A stretch of DNA of 64,000 nt from Mimachlamys varia (Eukaryota > Mollusca > Bivalvia > Pectinida > Pectinidae), in the NCBI GenBank assembly GCA_947623455.1, contig OX392536.1, positions 36,275,465 to 36,339,464 of the forward strand, written 5' to 3'. Each line of letters opens with the position of its first letter. Position 1 is the stretch's first letter. A program made the translations under genes and the position numbers. This document shows positions 25,863 to 54,499 of this stretch, piece after piece. The notes below the pieces were generated by a model, which worked only from the letters and a program-made list of their open reading frames with translations, was not told the origin of the DNA and ran no database searches.

Positions 25863-26155
25863 AGCAATGTATGTTATAGAAATGTACCAACATTTGGCAG
25901 TATTTATATATACATATATATAGCAATGTATGTTATAGAAATGTACCAACATTTGGTAGTATTTATATATACATATATATAGCAAAGTATGTTATAGAAA
26001 TGTACCAACATTTGGCAGTATTTATATATACATATATATAGCAATGTATGTTATAGAAATGTACCAACATTTGGTAGTATTTATATATACATATATATAA
26101 CAATGTATGTTTGAGGAATGTACCAACATTTGGTAATATTTACATATAAATTGCT
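25863..26155. repeat. 59-bp tandem repeat, five copies
   Basis: agcaatgtatgttatagaaa ... gtaccaacatttgg(c/t)agtatt...; starts at 25863, 25922, 25981, 26040 and 26099. Units alternate c and t at one site. Confidence 0.95.
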
Positions 26156-26950
26156 AATGATGACAAATTTAAGAAAGCCCAGAAGGTCTTTATGTAAGTT
26201 GGTAGGCAGTAGCAATGTGTGTTATTATACAGTTAGGGTATGGGGTTGAGGTATATAGCAAGTTTCTGGTGTCCCAAAGACCATGTCTATTTCTTGAGGC
26301 GAAGCCGGGGAAATACAATTTTAGGCATGGTAATTTTATTATACCGATACAAACCGGAGAAATGATTTTACTAGACTTTTAAAAAAAACAACATAACGGA
26401 GCTCTTCCATGCCCAAACCACCATTTTGATGTACTGTAACTGTAACAATGGGACCAAATGGTAATTTAATGCCTCCCGGCATTAATTCATAGCGGAGAAC
26501 AAGATTTAAATATTTCCAATAACAAAACTAAAATTTAAGTGAGGTAGCCATCAGCTGCAACCTGAAACTCGCTAAACGTCCATTAGAATTATTGTGCTTT
26601 ATTTAATTATTTCGAACAATTTTGAGGAAGAAATTTAGAAAAGACAACAATGAAATTAATGACGTCAAAATAAAGATTGATGGCGTCACAATAACAAATG
26701 TTGTAACAGTCTTATATTTATTACATTTGCTCTGCATCATTCCAATGTAGCTATTTACAATTATGTTAATTAATGTACTACGTAGTGATTGGCTTTGGAG
26801 CACTTTTAATAAGGAAGTTTTAGTTGAATATGCGAGGAGTGCTTTATTATTTTTGAATCTATAAGTGGTAACGGAAATCTTTAGTTGAAATTTACATGCA
26901 ACCGTTACTCGACCTCCTTCATTATAGATGTTATAGACTGACGATTATTT
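26155..26950. other. No gene found
   Basis: AT-rich; no supported exon or repeat boundary. Confidence 0.4.
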
Positions 26951-27280
26951 CGATATATTTACATTTGCGCTGCAACCCTCTATATGAACATTTAGAAATG
27001 CATTTCATAAAAGTATGAAAGCAGTGGTTCTCGCGACGTAAACGTGTAGCACGTGCTTTGATTATGACGTCATATATCAAGCTTGTTCAATGATAGTCTT
27101 TTCGCGCCGCTTCGAATAACATGGAGAATGCCCTTGCGTCAAACGCTCAAATGACTAATTATTATCATTGGCGCCAATTTTATACAAGTTGGGCTGTTCC
27201 GCCAATGTTCTTTAAATGACGACACATATACACACGCAGGTAATAAACTATTAATTTAAAAAAAATGTAAATGAAGTTAA

Positions 27281-27664
27281 AGGCCCAATATACATAACTT
27301 TCGGCAAAATTTGAAGCGAAAATCAAGCCTAATAACTTATTATATTTATAGATTTAGTTAAGATTAACTGATATCAGCAATATTCAAGATGAGTTATTTC
27401 GCGGTTACCGGTACAGCAGCAGTTGAAACACGCTATTTGTAAACACGCGTCCATTTCGAACCGTCTTCTACCTTCGGTTTGTTGTTGAAGTGGGCCCCAC
27501 ATGAATTATTTTCTATTCTTTGGATTTTTTTGTCAAGAGTTTCTTGTTAGTTACCGCTCAGGTTAACTTCGTTTTAGGCTTATTTTTGCATGTTTATTAA
27601 CTGGAAATGTTTCAGAATTTTTCAGAATTACGAAAATTTCCCTGAAGTTACGTATATTGGGCCT
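27281..27664. mobile_element. piggyBac-type MITE, copy 1
   Basis: Terminal inverted repeats AGGCCCAATATACATAACTT and its complement; flanked by TTAA on the left and TGAA (one change) on the right. 384 bp, non-coding. Confidence 0.72.
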
Positions 27665-27899
27665 TGAAGCAATTGTTCTATAGTAAAAATATAAATATAT
27701 AGATTGAAAGTCATTTCTTTAACTTTCATAGTGTTATGAAAGGTCAGCCGTTACATCCATATTTAGTATGAAGCCCTAGCAATGTGGATGTAATGGCTGA
27801 CTTTTCATAGCACTATGAAAATTAAAAAAATGACTTTCAATCCGTATATGCAACCCACTATATGAACTTTACCAGTAAAAATGCCTTTCACAAAAGTAT

Positions 27900-28780
27900 A
27901 TTTACATTCTGATTGTTTCTTCTCTATATGAACATACCAACTGAAAACAACAAACACTAGACTATGAATACATCATGAATACAGTATGAATACATCCATT
28001 CACGTGAAGTACTTATGACGTAATATATTAGTCTTGTTCAATTGGAGTCTTACGGCTCCGCTTCGGATAACATGGAGAAGGCCCCCGCGTCAAACGTTCA
28101 AATGACTACGGTAGATTATTGGCGCCAATTTTACCCAAATTATGGCTGTGCCGCCTTTTTGGTTTAAAGGACGGCGCAATAACAAACGCAGTTGATTAAC
28201 CAGTTGTTCAATAAATAAGAAAATAAATTAGACAATTGTTCAGTGGTAAAAATGTAAATATATGAATTGAACGGCGTTGTTTTAATTTTCATGCCGGTAT
28301 GAATGCAAATCGGTTACATCCATATTGACCATGAAGCCCCCTATATATTTACATTCTGATTGTTTCTTCTCTATATGAACATACCAACTGAAAACAACAA
28401 ACACTAGACTATGAATACATCATGAATACAGTATGAATAGATCCATTCACGTGAATTACTTATGACGTAATATATTAGTCTTGTTCAATGGGAGTCTTAC
28501 GGCTCCGCTTCGGATAACATGGAGAATACCCCCGCGTCAAACGTTCAAATGACTATGGTAGATTATTGGCGCCAATTTTACCCAAATAATGGCTGTTCCG
28601 CCTTTTTCGTTTAAAGGACGGCGCAATAACAAACGCAGTTGATTAACCAGTTGTTCAATAAATAATAAAATATATTAGGCAATTGTTCAGTAGTAAAAAT
28701 GTAAATATATGAATTGAACGGCGTTGTTTTAATTTTCATGCCGGTATGAATGCAAATCGGTTACATCCATATTGACCATG
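27900..28780 (+). repeat. Direct duplication of about 430 bp, spaced 450 bp
   Basis: tttacattctgattgtttct ... ggcgccaattttacccaaa ... catgccggtatgaatgcaaatcgg occurs twice with only a handful of differences, so the duplication is recent. Confidence 0.92.
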
Positions 28781-28861
28781 AAGCCCTAGCGGGCTTCATG
28801 CAAAATGGATGTAACCGCTTTGCATTCATACCGGCATGAAAATTAAAAAACGCCGTTCAAT
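28715..28861. repeat. Near-perfect hairpin
   Basis: gaacggcgttgttttaattttcatgccggtatg on the left and its complement on the right around gaagccctagcgggcttc. The hairpin at 27701-27842 is related. Confidence 0.9.
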
Positions 28862-29211
28862 CCCTATATGAAAGCAGTGGTTCTCGAGACGTAGCACGTG
28901 GTTTAATTATGACGTCATATATATCAAACTGGTTCAATGAGAGTCTTGTCGCGCCGCTTCGAAGAACATTGAGAATGCCTTTGCGTCAAACGCTCAAATG
29001 ACTAACCATTACCATTGGCGCCAATTTTATTCAAGCTGGGCGGTGCGAAAAGACTCTCATTGAACAAGCTTCATCTATGACGTCATAATTAAACCACGTG
29101 CTACGTCTCGAGAACCACTGCTTTCATACTTTTGTGAAAGGCATTTTTACTGGTAAAGTTCATATAGTGGGTTGCAGCGCAAATGTAAATATACAATAAT
29201 AATATAATGCA

Positions 29212-29306
29212 TAATTAATTAAACAGTCCATAATAACAACCCATGTAGAGTAGCCTTATAAAAACACAAAAGGCTTTACATGGTTGTTATTATAGACATA
29301 TTAATT
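29212..29306. mobile_element. Small palindromic element
   Basis: ttaattaa at both ends; arms ataataacaacc-atgta and the complement; 95 bp. Confidence 0.7.
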
Positions 29307-29309
29307 AAG

Positions 29310-30450
29310 AATTCTTTTTTTAAAACACTGTTTTTTTCTGTTTAAGTCTCATTCATGTCCACAAGCATATGTTTTTGATAAGAAATTTGAGATGGGGTTT
29401 AAAGCATTCAAGAATCCATTGTTCAAAGAGAGACAACTCGAATTCACTGAATATTGATTTTTGTCTTCTCCTGAATATATTTGTGCAAACGTCTAAATAA
29501 AATATCATAAAATTAGAAATCGGTTTCCTCCAAATGAATAAACCCGAGGCGTATAGCCTATAACACGTTGTATGTATTATTATATCTATATGTATCTGGA
29601 TAAACCTCCAAAACCGATGACCAAAATGCAGCAAACAACATTTTGTCGAAAATATACTGACAAGACAAACGGGTATTTTCCTTTTTATATGTTTCAAAAT
29701 AGTACGCTCAGCAATAACATTCTATGGTTCATTTTACAAATACTATCTGGTACCAACATCTTTTTAAAGATATAACTATTAAGAGCAAGCATCTTTAACG
29801 ATGCTTATGTAGCTACTTCCGGTGCGATCTGCATCCCAGGATCAAATTTTTCCGGGGTGATAAACGATACGACACCGTTGATGGAGACTGTCATCTTTCG
29901 AAAGCTGACAGAAGCTCACCTTTGACATGGCTTGTTGTAGCCAAGAAGATACGTTTGTGAGCGCACTTGTGAAATATCTATTATTCTTTTTCAATTTTGG
30001 ATGCTGGGTAAGTACACACGTCCTATGGAGCCACACATAAATTGATTTAGAAAGTTGTTTACATGTATTATGAGTCACAGTAGCTTTACTGTAACACTGA
30101 TGGACGAGAAAAACATAGGGACATATTGTCAGCACCCAACAATTCAGATAGCCACTCCTAACTCTGAACATTTTTATCAACCAATCACAAACGTTCCTAT
30201 ACTATGTAAAAGTTGAGATTACAGTTATAATTTAATTAAACTTGCATATGTAAATTACATTTTTACAAGGAAGCCTAATTACAACATTGATGTAGGAATT
30301 TCCGAATATCCCGTAAGACCAGTAAGTCTAGATCGATTTAGACATTTTCACAGATAGATATCTCTACTGGTGTGGGCCTGGCAGAGTGCATGCATGCCTA
30401 CAATGTATATATATATTAATTGAATGAAAATTAAACCAGGAGTTATCCGA
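29310..30450. other. No supported gene
   Basis: Open frames on both strands lack codon structure or similarity. On the minus strand about 29940 ATGTCAAAG|gtgagc looks like a start plus donor, but nothing else supports it. Confidence 0.35.
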
Positions 30451-30464
30451 CACCATTATGTTTT

Positions 30465-30660
30465 GTGGCCGAGAGTTTCGAAGTGTACATATACCTGTCA
30501 TGTCTCCCGCTTTGGACGTGAGTCTCCCGATTATTTAAGACAGAAATCAAAATCTCCAGTTTAAAATTAATGACCCTCGCGTGTACCAAATTTTATTAAA
30601 TTTTCCCGTTTTCTCCCGCTTGCAGAAGGCCAAGCTATCCGCCATGACCCTGTGTAAAGT
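30465..30660 (-). repeat. Probable dispersed repeat
   Basis: Minus strand gcgggagaaaacgggaaaatt ... cgggagactcacgtccaaagcgggagac: two related gcgggaga halves. Likely interspersed, but only one copy is present here. Confidence 0.4.
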
Positions 30661-30753
30661 TTTGGAACTCTTCAAGCTTAATTGAAACAACAAAAAAAGT
30701 TCAAGGGTTAATTATATGATTATAACTATAAACAGGATTTGATATTGCTATAC

Positions 30754-30805
30754 CTGTAACCAAAGCTCCACTGTTAACCCATGAAGGTTCAGTTTGGTTG
30801 TCCAT
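30754..30805 (-). CDS. Candidate first coding exon of an unknown gene
   Basis: ATG at 30805 in CCAATGG context opens MDNQTEPSWVNSGALVT and runs into ACAG|gtatag, 17 codons plus one base. About 105 bases upstream on the same strand is CTTTATAAGG (30911-30917), next to a CpG-rich GATCGATCGCG patch, so promoter, leader and start are spaced as in a real gene. I do not recognise the peptide and could not find the next exon among the repeats at 29.3-30.7 kb. It may be chance. Confidence 0.28.
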
Positions 30806-30910
30806 TGGATCCCCTGTTGATAACCTTAAAGTTTTACCACAAAATACCACCAAAACTTTGAAATATCAAAAATGTAATATTCCCTTTACACAGAAGTCAA
30901 CTGTAGAACC

Positions 30911-30917
30911 TTATAAA
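30911..30917 (-). promoter_or_regulatory. Possible TATA box upstream of the candidate exon at 30805
   Basis: Minus strand CTTTATAAGG next to GATCGATCGCG. Spacing is plausible for a start near 30885. Confidence 0.3.
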
Positions 30918-30919
30918 GG

Positions 30920-33900
30920 AACGATCGATCGCGAGTAACCAGGAAGTCAATCGCTTCATTACGCATATGATCAGGGTCAAACCAAGAACTTTGTTCAATC
31001 ATTATCATTTACAAGCATATATATAACTGGCTTAATAATAAAATACACATTTGTATATCAAATCAATTTATATATAGTGTCTTGGTAATTTACATAATGT
31101 ACAAAAATTTAAGAAGTGAGTTATTAATGTTATATATTTTTTAATTTGATATATCGATCATTACATTAACAACAATTTACAAAACCTTCAAATTAGATAT
31201 ATTTCAACACATGTATAACAAAAATTTTAAAATAATGATAAACATCAGTAACAATTTAAGTAACAGTGGAAGTAACTCTGAACCTTTCCTATTGCAGAAG
31301 TGCTTACAACAAAAATTGGCTATTGAATCTAATATATTAATATTAAGTGGAAGGTCTTGGACCCCAAGGGCCTGAAGGATGTGTCAAATAGGGGAATTTT
31401 AGTACATTAAGTGTTTAAAGTCCTACTTTGCCTTAAGGAATATGTCAGGATATTGTCTAAATAGTCTAAAGCATCCTTTGGTGAAGGGGAATAAATTTTG
31501 CATAAACAGTGGGACTGATCCCGCTTAATTTGTACAGTAATACAAGATACACTATATTCAATGATGCAACATACATGTAGTGTACCTGTATTGTGCAGAT
31601 TAGAATTGATCTGAGATATGTTTTTTCGGGAGTAAAATTTAAACTTTTTATTCAGATTGTGTCTGAATTATCCATGGGTAAAGGAAAATCAAGTTTATAT
31701 AAATGGTCAATCTGATGGGCTCATGCAATTGTAAATAGGGAAAATTTATTTTATATTCTTTATAGTTCCACTTCTTAAGAAATGATAGGATTGTCCATTT
31801 TTTTATAATGATTGTTTATAAATATAGATGCAACTTTATCCAGAAGGGTATAGGCACTCTGAGCCTTTTGTTATAATATGACAAAGGCAAAGCCTTAAAA
31901 GAGCTAGCTTTATATTCGATCTCTGTTATTTACCGAGAATCTTTCTTATAATGGTTCAGAAAGTGATAAATTTCCATAATTTAAAGACGGTATTTCGAAA
32001 AAAACCCAGCTTTTAAAGCAACAGTCATCAATTGAAAGATCTGTACCTTCCGGAAATAACTGATGAAGGCCAATTGTGATGTAACATAATTGTGTGACAT
32101 ATTTCTAGTTTACCCACTCAAGGGCTTCTACTGCAGTACTTCTGGATGAAAAAGGGTAGCAAGAAATGGGAAACAACTCTGTTTACGCACGCATGTGTTG
32201 CCATTCAAGATCTTCGCTCGTGTGCTAAATTTGGCACCTGAGAGCTGCATTATGTAACAGTGCTTTTATAAATGTATTGACGACCAAGGCTAGACAATAT
32301 GTATATACATGTATATTTATACCTGTGGTTAATTACAATGTACCTGAAACAAATATGTTATTTTTACCAACCTGATCAATGTAAAAGAATATTAAAAACA
32401 AAATAATACTAATAATATGCATAAATGTCAACACCATTTGGTTCTGAGGATGATTATGAATGGGGGGGAAAATGTACAGGTGTATATATTATATACAACA
32501 TGGTATTTCTATTTATGGTAAAATGCCCCCCCCCCCCCAAAAAAAAATAAAAACAAAAAAAAAGAAGAAAAGATAATAAAGTGCCTCCCACCTAATAAAG
32601 ACACAGTAACTTATTGTCATATTATTGAACTGATTTCTATTTCTAATGTGTCAATATAAACAGTGTAAAGGATGGTTAGGTTGACTACATCTATGGGCAA
32701 AATATGCTTGGTATGTGTTTGTGTTTTTTGGGGGGCGGGGGGGGGGGGCATGATCACTATACCATGGCCATGATGAAATGAAGCCTTTCACCATTTTGTT
32801 TTGCCAGTAAACTCTAATTCATTATTCTGTACATCAACATATTCAACAAAACTGGTCAAGGGAATAGTGATGGGAAGAACCAGAATAATTTTCTAAATAA
32901 GATATGTTGAGGCTTCTTTTTGTAATTCCATGTATCATGTATATTCTACCTGCTTGTAGATAAAATATAATTTACAAAAAAAAGAAATAAAGAATTGCTG
33001 GCATTATGATTATGGAAATCCCCAAAACATACATTGTACATTAAAGGTAGATTGATGTACATTCTATAAAATCTAGTGTGTACATTTTTTTTCTGTGTAC
33101 TGTAAAGAGTTTGTTTTTACAGAATTGAATAATATTTTACTCATAACCTTTGAAATGAGGAACATGTATGTAAATTTGTTTGTTGTACATACAGTGTATA
33201 TACTCTACAATACAGTTTTATTTTGACCTTTAATTATCTCTGAAATATTATAACATTTCATCAATGCGTTCATATGTAACAGCTAGAGCAGGTCTGCTTG
33301 GAAAGTCATAATTAATCGCGATCATCATGATCAGCAAGATATATTATTCTTGTGCCATGGGGTTGCAGATTAAACTTAGGGAAATATATGTGTACGTAAA
33401 AGGAAATATGCATAAGAAATAGAAACTTACATACCTAATAGGTAATGCTCACTGAATGTGTCAACTTGCCTGAAGGTAATTGATGATGTACTTCATGTAC
33501 ATGTACATTTGAAATTATTCCAGTTTCTAGTCCGTCAAGCAGGACATTTCACACATGTGAACAAAACTTCACATATATGTCTTTTGGCATGATAATGCAC
33601 TAATATGCAGATATTTTCACTGTCTTAATTATTAGGAAATTATGTAGTTTAATTATTGATTAACCAAATACTTTTCATTATCAACTTTTTCTTTTGTCAT
33701 GAGCTTTAAGAAACTCTATGTCAAATTTAAAAAAAAACTTTTTTAATAAAAATAATGTTCAATTATTCTTCTTGTTCTGACCAAATCACCCAAATGAGTA
33801 TGATTGTTATTCGAAATGGCCACTGGACTGTAATATCAGTCCTGTTGAGCTTAAGATGTTTTAATTAATTTCTGCAGTAAAACGTAAGTCGTTTATTTTC

Positions 33901-33950
33901 TTCAAAATCATTTTTTAATGAAATATTCAACAAAGGGAATTCATTTTTTA
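30920..33950. other. No exon found; AT-rich tetraspanin 5' flank or intron 1
   Basis: Contains C and A runs at 32520-32575 and a G run at 32735. Tetraspanin exon 1 (an N-terminal KYxLFxxNxxFW segment ending in phase 0) was looked for and not seen. Confidence 0.45.
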
Positions 33951-33952
33951 TA

Positions 33953-34402
33953 CAGTGGACTCCACTTGATATCACCTCTGTTAATATCACATTCCTCTTT
34001 ATATCATGTTTTTCCCAAGCAACATTTCTCTCTATATATAATCTATGTAATTTTATTTGGTTAATAATGTATTTTGAGATGAATTCCTCTTAATATCATG
34101 TTTTATAACCAATCACATAAAATATTCAGAAAATGATGTAATTTCCATTGATTTCAGATACAACTTGTACAAAATGTTGCATAGAAAATTGAAAATTACC
34201 CCAAAAAATGATTTTTAATTGAGATAATGTTATACATATATTGAAACGTCTTCATATGTACATTGAATAGCTTAATTTTAGTTATGGAGATTGGAAATGC
34301 ACTAGATTTACTGGAAAAAACATGCTTCTCTTAATGTCACATCCCTATTAATATCATGTTTTTGTCTGACAAATGCAACATGATATAAAGAGGAGTGCAC
34401 TG
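33953..34402. mobile_element. TA-flanked MITE (Tc1/mariner type), copy 1, next to tetraspanin exon 2
   Basis: Starts CAGTGGACTCC and ends GGAGTGCACTG, with TA on both sides (33951-33952 and 34403-34404); 450 bp, no coding capacity, rich in aatatcatgtttt motifs. It ends 24 bp before the exon 2 acceptor, so the branch point may lie inside it. Confidence 0.8.
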
Positions 34403-34426
34403 TATATCTTTCCTAACCTTTTTCAG

Positions 34427-50017
<15,591 letters not shown>

Positions 50018-50036
<19 letters not shown>

Positions 50037-50315
50037 TCAATGAACCATGGCCATGGGCACCATCAGTAGTCAATGAACCCTGGCCATGGGCACCATCAGT
50101 AGTCAATGAACCCTGGCCATGGGCACCATCAGTAGTCAATGAACCCTGGCCATGGGCACCATCAGTAGTCATTGAACCCTGGCCATGGGCACCATCAGTA
50201 GTCAATGAACCCTGGCCATGGGCACCATCAGTAGTCAATGAACCCTGGCCATGGGCACCATCAGTAGTCAATGAACCATGGCCATGGGCACCATCAGTAG
50301 TCAATGAACCATGGC
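50018..50315 (+). repeat. 33-bp tandem array over the tetraspanin stop codon and 3' UTR
   Basis: Nine units of catgggcaccatcagTAGtc followed by aatgaaccctggc. The first unit holds the last codons and the stop; later ones lie in the 3' UTR. The length is a multiple of three, so other frames stay open on both strands (for example WAPSVVNEPWP) without being genes. Confidence 0.95.
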
Positions 50316-50752
50316 AATTGGCAACATAATGAATACCCATATTTTTCTGGTCAGTTTCACTATGTGTGCCAGCGTACTGTGAAGTCATATATTTTCGTTT
50401 TGTGTAAAATTCCATGTTTTTCTGACAAAACACCATGTGGTGGATACAAAAAATTGTTTTGGACTATGAGTACCCACTAAAACAAAAGTGATATATGTCA
50501 GACTTGTAATTATTTTATGAACTTAAAACTATTAATTCGTAGATGCAGATTACCCTCTAAATCAACGAAGTTTCAAACCAGACGAAGATCAACGATTTCA
50601 CAGTAATGCCATTGCAGACATGCAATGGTCACCATGAATTATCTACATTAGACTCAATATAGACAATAGCAATCTAACTCGCTTCAAACAGCATAGTTAG
50701 CTTAGACGATAGCATACATTGAATACTAGTTATATGTTTCTGCTACATTTAA

Positions 50753-51163
50753 AGGCCCAATATACATAACTTCTGGAATTTGTTTCGTGATTCTGAGAAA
50801 TTTTGAAAAAAAATCCATTTGATAACCATGCAAAAATAAGCCTAAAGCAACCATGCAAAAATAAGCCTAAAGCGAAGTAAACCTGAGCGGTAACCAACAA
50901 GAAACTCTTGACAGAAAAATCCAAAGAATTGAAAATAATTCAGGTAGGGCCCACTTCAACAACAAGCTGCAGTTAGAAGACAGTTCAAAATGGACGCGTG
51001 TTTACAAATACCGTGTTTCAACTGCTGCTGTACCGGTAACCACATAAGAATTCATCGTGAATATTGCTGATATAAGTTAATCTTAGCTACATCTATAAAT
51101 ATAATAAGTTATTCGGCTTTATTTTCGCTTCAAGTTTTGTCGAAAGTTACGTATATTGAGCCT
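50753..51163. mobile_element. piggyBac-type MITE, copy 2
   Basis: Inverted orientation relative to 27281-27664, same terminal repeats, perfect TTAA at 50749-50752 and 51164-51167. Contains a short internal duplication (accatgcaaaaataagcctaaag twice). Confidence 0.8.
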
Positions 51164-51169
51164 TTAATA

Positions 51170-54100
51170 GGTGAGACAGTGGAGCCCTGTTGGGATATAC
51201 ACATGTCCAATGTGAAAGTAATTCTCTGTAGTAGGAATGGTTATAGCTGATTAAGATGAAGCTATGTTGATTTAATTTTACAAGAACCTGATGACTAGGT
51301 AATTTAGGCAATAAGTTTTCTCCACATTTTCATTATCATAATTTACCTTAGTCTATGGGATAACAAGCAATTAGCAATTTGAAATTAGTCAGTGTGGAGG
51401 AAGGAATTATATCGCCAAGTCTTCATGTCACATTAAAATCAGATAGCAGATCCGATATTACATGTGTAAGTCTACCAACAAGTTACAGGACTAGTATGAT
51501 TATTTCCAAGAAGTGAAGTCATGGTTTTTTGTCAAAAGACCACTGAATTTGCTTGCTGTAGACTAAATTCTAACTTTTTGAAAACAAAAACAAAAATCCT
51601 AAACAATTATGAAAATAGCTATAAAATGTGCTACTTTTATTCGAATCTTCTTAAATTTAAGACATTCTGTTTGTAGACTTTGGTATGTCTATTATATTTG
51701 TTAATATTTCTAGGACTGAGAAAGTAAACCTATTAATTCTAAATATTGTGATGAGTTTAATATGCATCATTAATGAAATGTATTTGTATTGATAGGAAAT
51801 TCACAAAAAAATGAAATAAAAATTTATTTTAGATCTTGTGGACAAATGTATTGAAATGATGCAGAAAACGTAAAATCTTAAACAGCACTGTAAGAAAACG
51901 ATGTCAATGAAACATACATATATATATCTGCTGGTGTATTATGGAATCATCAAATATAATCAAAGTGGCCTTCATTAAATGTTAAGGCCAAAATGAACGT
52001 GACCAATGCTACAAAAATACGAAATATTCAAGAAAATTTCTAATATGAGATCAGTTTCAGGATAAGAGAATCAATTTCATTTTTGAAACGCAACGACTAT
52101 TAGCATCAATTTAAAGTTCCCACACAACTTTTTCATGTTTATATAAGTGCACCCCTCATTAGGTTTACATACTATGGCAACTAACTTCATCAGAAGTATG
52201 TGTTTTATGATTGGAGAGTGGTCAAATGTTTTGTTTATGTTCGTGCATTTTATCATCTCCAGGACAAAAATGAATACTTACTTTTATTATGGCATTCCAG
52301 GGAAGATTGCCACCTTTGAACTTTCTGCATTTTCGCCTTCCAAAGCGAGGCCGACGATAACATAGCCTCAAATATTTAATAATTACAAAGACCAAATTTA
52401 GTAGTAATACGGGTTGTACTGAGAAAGGTCGAAACCTTTGTAATGTATAAAATATTACTTCAATATTCCCGTTCTACTTCAATAACTCATTATTAAAGCA
52501 ATTTTACTCATGGTTTGATATTTAAAAAAAAGAAATGTTTTACTAGACTTAGTTTACTGTTTTTAATATGTTAATAGGATTTTTATTACTTTGTTAAAGA
52601 TGGATAAAGATTAAATCTGCTGATTAATTTTGTATTAAATAACACTTCTATAGTATCAACATTCCCTTTTGATTGTACTATTCTATTACAAATGTTGTAT
52701 AAGTGAGTTTATGCAATTGTATTTGTTTTTACTGCTTTCCGCAAAAAATAATAGTATTATAAGATAACAAAAGCATTCCATTTTTACACTAGTTTTACTG
52801 ATATTTATATCGATACGTATTTTCCATTTTTGTTTAAATGCGTAATCCTCGGTTGAAATTAATGGTCAGGGATTGTCTAACATGCTATTCTAATCAGACA
52901 TTGATCTTAGTCGTCCACAGCCAATCGGACTTGCATTTGTAGTCACGAGGGAAAAAATCATCGGAAGATTTTTAAAAAATATTCATCAATTTAATTTTTA
53001 ATACCATAGTTTTCATTTATACGCGAACAACTAGTCAATTAAAAGTGTTACAAGGATGACTGATCCATAAAAAGAAAGTTAAATGCAAACATTAGAATTG
53101 ATTTACTTCTTAAAGACGTAAATAAAATGAGGAAAATTAACCTTACCCAGAACAAAACCAAATGCAAATCATACGCGAATCGGTGAATAAAGCGCCACCA
53201 ACTGATCTTCAGAGCATACACACAAGAACAAGAAAAATCAAAGACATATAAAAGGTCATCTAAAACATGAATAGAGACGAGTGGGACACCAGGTGTGCCA
53301 TTTATATGAATATAATCTATAACTGACTATCGGGCTAGATTTACCTATTCCTGTTCAAGAGAGTGAGTTCGAACGTTTCTGGTAGAGTGACATTGAACAT
53401 ACTATTAATATTTCGTCAAACCCTTGTACCGGTATGCAACACAAAGAACTTTCTGTGTTATTGCTTGACAAAGGTACTAGGCTGTCTTGAAACATTGACA
53501 CGTCTAGTACGTACCGTGTTTGGGTGGAAATCAAACTTCAGATATATCTTGAGAGATATGGATATAAATGGATCCCCGAAATATGTTTTTAGTGTTTTAA
53601 AAGTGCTGTTTTGGAATTAGATATACAAATTAGTTTATTTAACTGTTATGGCGGTTGACTTGTAACTTATTATTAATTTTTAAGAAATTTTATTTATATC
53701 TAATGAAAAGGGTCTTTGCTATAGTTGTTGTAATACTTTATGGAGATTGGTCTCGTGTGATCCTCATAGACACTGGCTGCAAACTGACTGTAATGTTGCT
53801 TAAACTATATGGTCAAATGATATATCCTCTGCTTCAAAGTAATGATGCGACTTATAACGGTTTTGTGCCAGTGTTGATCATATTAATGATTTGTTTTATT
53901 GTATCTGGTTGGTCAGTGTAACTGCCTCTTGTTTTACATTTGCATATGGTTATAATTAAGTTTGTTTAGTACCAGTAATACGTACTTATACTTGAGTCTC
54001 TTAAGTGCTAGCAATATATAATGATAATTGAGCTTATTTAGTGCCAGTAATTTATTATACTTCAGTCTGTTTAGTGGCAGTAGATGCTACATAGCATAAT

Positions 54101-54360
54101 TTTGGTTTATATTATAGATAGCATATCTGCCAATGGAATTTACCTATTGTCCTTTATATTTTAGTATGTTTAGTGCCATGAGTTCAGCAATATATCTGTA
54201 CAATTATATAAGTTACAATGAAGTAACTTTATCAAAAACATGGTCATACTTTATTGTTTTTACACTCTAGTGTAATTATAATTAGCTTCTCAATACCGTA
54301 TATTTTACTTTATGTTTTGCTTTTTTTTAGCGATAATGACATATTGCTTTTTGACTTAAG
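51170..54360. other. No gene found
   Basis: AT-rich. Short open frames at 52147, 53363 and 53655 have no recognisable domain or splice support. Confidence 0.45.
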
Positions 54361-54365
54361 TCTCG

Positions 54366-54492
54366 TTGACGCCAGTGCTATCGTCGGATACCCACGTTTA
54401 ATTGCACTACGCTACGCTCCACTTGTTAGTAACAATTGATAAGTGGAGCGTTGCATAGTGCAGTCAAACATGGGTATCCGACGATGCGTCAG
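54366..54492. repeat. Palindrome
   Basis: gtcggatacccacgtttaattgcacta and tgtgcagtcaaacatgggtatccgac arms around cactt-gttagtaacaattgat-aagtg. Confidence 0.85.
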
Positions 54493-54499
54493 TACACAA

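Larger units (their letters stand above)
26955..29190. mobile_element. Large nested foldback complex
   Basis: Outer arms 26955-27115 and 29040-29190 are inverted copies (gcgctgcaacc, tatgaaagcagtggttctcg, tatgacgtcat). Inside are the piggyBac MITE, hairpins at 27701-27842 and 28715-28861, and a direct duplication (27900-28330 and 28350-28780). Confidence 0.75.
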
